Shown here: positions 62,541 to 64,000 of the stretch, one piece after another
Position numbering within the stretch: position 1 is the stretch's first letter
Layout: the number at the start of each line of letters is the position of its first letter
Assembly (NCBI GenBank): GCA_022841905.1
Contig: JALHQO010000001.1
Location: forward strand, 353,568-417,567
DNA from: Hyphomonadaceae bacterium
Lineage (GTDB): Bacteria; Pseudomonadota; Alphaproteobacteria; Caulobacterales; Aquidulcibacteraceae
Direction of reading: 5' to 3'
DNA: 64,000 bases
Translations under genes and position numbers: made by a program
The notes under the pieces: model-generated
Database searches by the model: none
Seen by the model: the letters and a program-made list of their open reading frames with translations, nothing else
Told to the model about the DNA's origin: nothing

Positions 62541-63515
62541 ATGCAAATATCAGTGACGCGGCGCGCGTCCCTGCTGGCGTTTGCCGGTGCGGGCGTTGCG
62601 GCGGCGAGCCCGGCTTGGGCGCAAACTACGCGCCGCTTGCCGGCGGGTGTCGAGCGCGACCGGCAATCGATTTTGGCGATGGCCGGCGATTATCGCGTGC
62701 GGTTCAATTTCGATGAAACCGTGCCGTTCGTCAGCGACTACACGCCGCGCGAGCCGACCAGCAGTGGCGGCTACGAAAGTGTCCGCGTCGTGGAGGATCG
62801 CGGCGATTTCATCATGCTGCAACACATGCTCGTCGCGGAACACGAAGGGCAGACGTTCATCATCAAGCATTGGCGCCAGGACTGGACCTACCAGCCGCGC
62901 ACCGTGCTCGTATACGATCGCTTGAATTATTGGGCGCTGGAGAGTGTGCCCTCCGCCGAACGTCGCGGCGCCTGGTCGCAAACGGTGTGGCAGACGGATG
63001 ACTCGCCGCGTTATGGCGGGGTCGGCCAATGGAACTACGACGCCGGCCGCACGATCTGGAATAGCGGGCCGACGGCGCGTCCGCTGGCGCGGCGCGATGC
63101 GATCCGCAATCCGCCCTACAATCGCTACAACTCGATCAACCGTCATGCGCTGACGCCAACTGGCTGGGTGCATGAGCAGGATAACGAGAAGATCGGCACG
63201 CGCGATGGCCAGCAAGTGGCGATAGTGCACGAAGATGGCGTCAACACGTACGACCGCTTCAGCGAGTATCCGGTCGCTGCCGCTGATGCGTATTGGAACG
63301 ATACGAAAGAGTACTGGGCCGGCGTGCGCACAGCGTGGGATGACGCAATCGCACGCCGCCGCGGCGTGTGGGTCGAGGAAGAGCCGCAGAATGGCGCGAT
63401 TACCGGGCCGGTGCTGATGGGCTTGGCCGATCAAATTCACGCCGGCGACATGCAAACCCAACCCGCGCTCATCGAAGCGCAAGCCACGATCACGACGGCG
63501 ACGAGCGCGGCCTAA
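62541..63515 (+). CDS. DUF6607 family exported protein, linked to haem-type receptor
   Basis: A 324-residue protein with a Tat-like signal (TRRASLLAFAGAGVAAASPAWAQ). The mature sequence is Trp/Tyr-rich (IIKHWRQDWTYQPRTVLVYDRLNYWALE, GVGQWNYDAGRTIWNSGPTARPLARRD, SINRHALTPTGWVHEQDNEK). This matches the DUF6607 family as I recall it, often beside TonB haem receptors. Function unknown; periplasmic haem handling is inferred from linkage and abundant His/Trp/Tyr. Cotranscribed with the receptor; a terminator follows. Confidence 0.8.
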   Translation: MQISVTRRASLLAFAGAGVAAASPAWAQTTRRLPAGVERDRQSILAMAGDYRVRFNFDETVPFVSDYTPREPTSSGGYESVRVVEDRGDFIMLQHMLVAEHEGQTFIIKHWRQDWTYQPRTVLVYDRLNYWALESVPSAERRGAWSQTVWQTDDSPRYGGVGQWNYDAGRTIWNSGPTARPLARRDAIRNPPYNRYNSINRHALTPTGWVHEQDNEKIGTRDGQQVAIVHEDGVNTYDRFSEYPVAAADAYWNDTKEYWAGVRTAWDDAIARRRGVWVEEEPQNGAITGPVLMGLADQIHAGDMQTQPALIEAQATITTATSAA

Positions 63516-63536
63516 GCAGCGTTTGTCGCATGAGGG

Positions 63537-63574
63537 CGCGGCGGTTTCGAAAGGAGCCGCCGCGTCTTTGTTTT
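63537..63574 (+). terminator. Rho-independent terminator after DUF6607 gene
   Basis: CGCGGCGG (63537-63544) pairs with CCGCCGCG (63557-63564) around a 12-base loop, then TCTTTGTTTT. It ends the receptor-DUF6607 transcript, so the SCO gene has its own promoter within 63575-63661. Confidence 0.85.
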
Positions 63575-63661
63575 GTAACATGCGCTTAAAGCTGCGGCAT
63601 ACCGCCCCCTGTGCGCTCGCGCCGCGTTGCTTGAGCGTCGTTTGAACGGCTTAGTTTTTCC

Positions 63662-64000
63662 ATGAACGAACCGGTTGAAACGCCGCGGCGCAGGCTGACG
63701 GGGGCGGTTGTGCCCGCGCTGGCGGCTGCGGCTTTGGCTGCGTTCGTGACGATGCTGCTTGTCGGCCGCAATGGCGCGGAAAAAGCGGCAGGCACGCCGG
63801 TCGTCGAAAACTGCATTCTCGAGGGCGCCGAAGAAGTTGGCGGGCCGATCGAATTGGTCGACGGCAATGGCGCGATTGTCACGCAAGCGGATTTTGCTGG
63901 CGAACCGGCGGTGCTCTATTTCGGCTTCACGCACTGCCCCGATATCTGCCCGACATCGATGTATACGCTGGCCGACGCACTCGCCGCGCCGGGCGGCTAC
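63662..64000 (+). CDS. SCO1/SenC family copper chaperone (3' end outside window)
   Basis: The first 113 codons of an SCO protein, which delivers copper to cytochrome c oxidase CuA. An N-terminal membrane anchor (AVVPALAAAALAAFVTMLLVG) precedes a thioredoxin-like fold. The copper-binding CxxxC is CPDIC in YFGFTHCPDICPTSM near residue 95. The gene is cut by the window end. In Rhodobacter the SCO protein SenC is encoded between regB and regA; here a haem receptor and DUF6607 separate it from regB. Confidence 0.9.
   Translation, partial: MNEPVETPRRRLTGAVVPALAAAALAAFVTMLLVGRNGAEKAAGTPVVENCILEGAEEVGGPIELVDGNGAIVTQADFAGEPAVLYFGFTHCPDICPTSMYTLADALAAPGGY

Noticed and set aside
1-64000. tRNA/rRNA genes, CRISPR arrays, IS elements or prophage
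   Set aside because: I saw no T-loop consensus in a cloverleaf context, no regular spaced repeats and no transposase or integrase motifs. A dedicated scan (tRNAscan, ISEScan) would be decisive.

Overview
The window is a compact, high-GC bacterial chromosome segment whose gene content points to an alphaproteobacterium, most likely in or near Caulobacterales/Hyphomonadaceae. The evidence is a ppk-ppx-(DUF3297)...rnd...aspS neighbourhood, an NDUFA12-mlaD-DUF2155 run, the rne/amiC/PBP1A/prfB block, a bactofilin-M23 (LmdC-like) pair, a RegB/RegA redox pair, and two TonB-dependent receptors. Genes are closely packed with many ATGA/GTGA stop-start overlaps. I found no rRNA, tRNA, CRISPR array, insertion sequence or prophage, so this reads as ordinary core chromosome with a few lineage-specific genes.

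Layout. 1-4.7 kb: end of polyphosphate kinase, exopolyphosphatase, a DUF3297 protein and a class III cyclase fused to TolB-like and TPR regions. 4.7-8.3 kb: a divergent beta-propeller phytase lipoprotein and TonB receptor, probably a phytate/phosphate scavenging unit. 8.3-16 kb: RNase D, two secreted pentapeptide-repeat proteins, a lipoprotein, AspRS, and a large protein that looks like a full-length but catalytically dead relative of the B12-dependent ribonucleotide reductase NrdJ. 16-20.5 kb: complex I subunit NDUFA12, MlaD, DUF2155, DUF1761, then surE-pcm-LysM/LytM. 20.5-25.2 kb: yajC-secD-secF, a short PuuD-like membrane protein and an NDUFAF6-like pseudo-synthase. 25.2-31.5 kb (minus): DsbA-like thiol protein, BepA-like M48 protease, RNase E, and an unnamed HEXXH protein. 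31.6-36.7 kb: AmiC, PBP1A and RF2, the last with the classical +1 programmed frameshift.

36.7-40.7 kb is an accessory stretch: an unknown protein, SRPBCC plus TetR, a frameshifted DUF1761 gene, a small lipoprotein and an unknown minus-strand protein. 40.7-43.2 kb (minus): bactofilin, M23 endopeptidase and Bcp. 43.3-48.2 kb: a DUF3971/AsmA-like giant convergent with TyrRS. 48.2-50.8 kb: a DOMON-like protein coupled to a NamZ-type (DUF1343) muramidase, convergent with a secreted HEXXH protein. 51-54.8 kb: an Old Yellow Enzyme-type reductase coupled to an FMN alpha-hydroxyacid dehydrogenase, convergent with NDH-2. 54.8-60.2 kb (minus): a multi-PAS hybrid kinase, RegA and RegB. 60.3-64 kb: a haem-type TonB receptor behind a Fur-like palindrome, a DUF6607 protein, and the start of an SCO copper chaperone.

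The most unusual items are the degenerate NrdJ homologue, the unnamed HEXXH protein between rne and amiC, the paired CxxC pentapeptide proteins, and three structurally distinct intergenic inverted-repeat elements (around 17.4, 24.4 and 35.5 kb). I saw no obvious new multi-gene defence or biosynthetic system.
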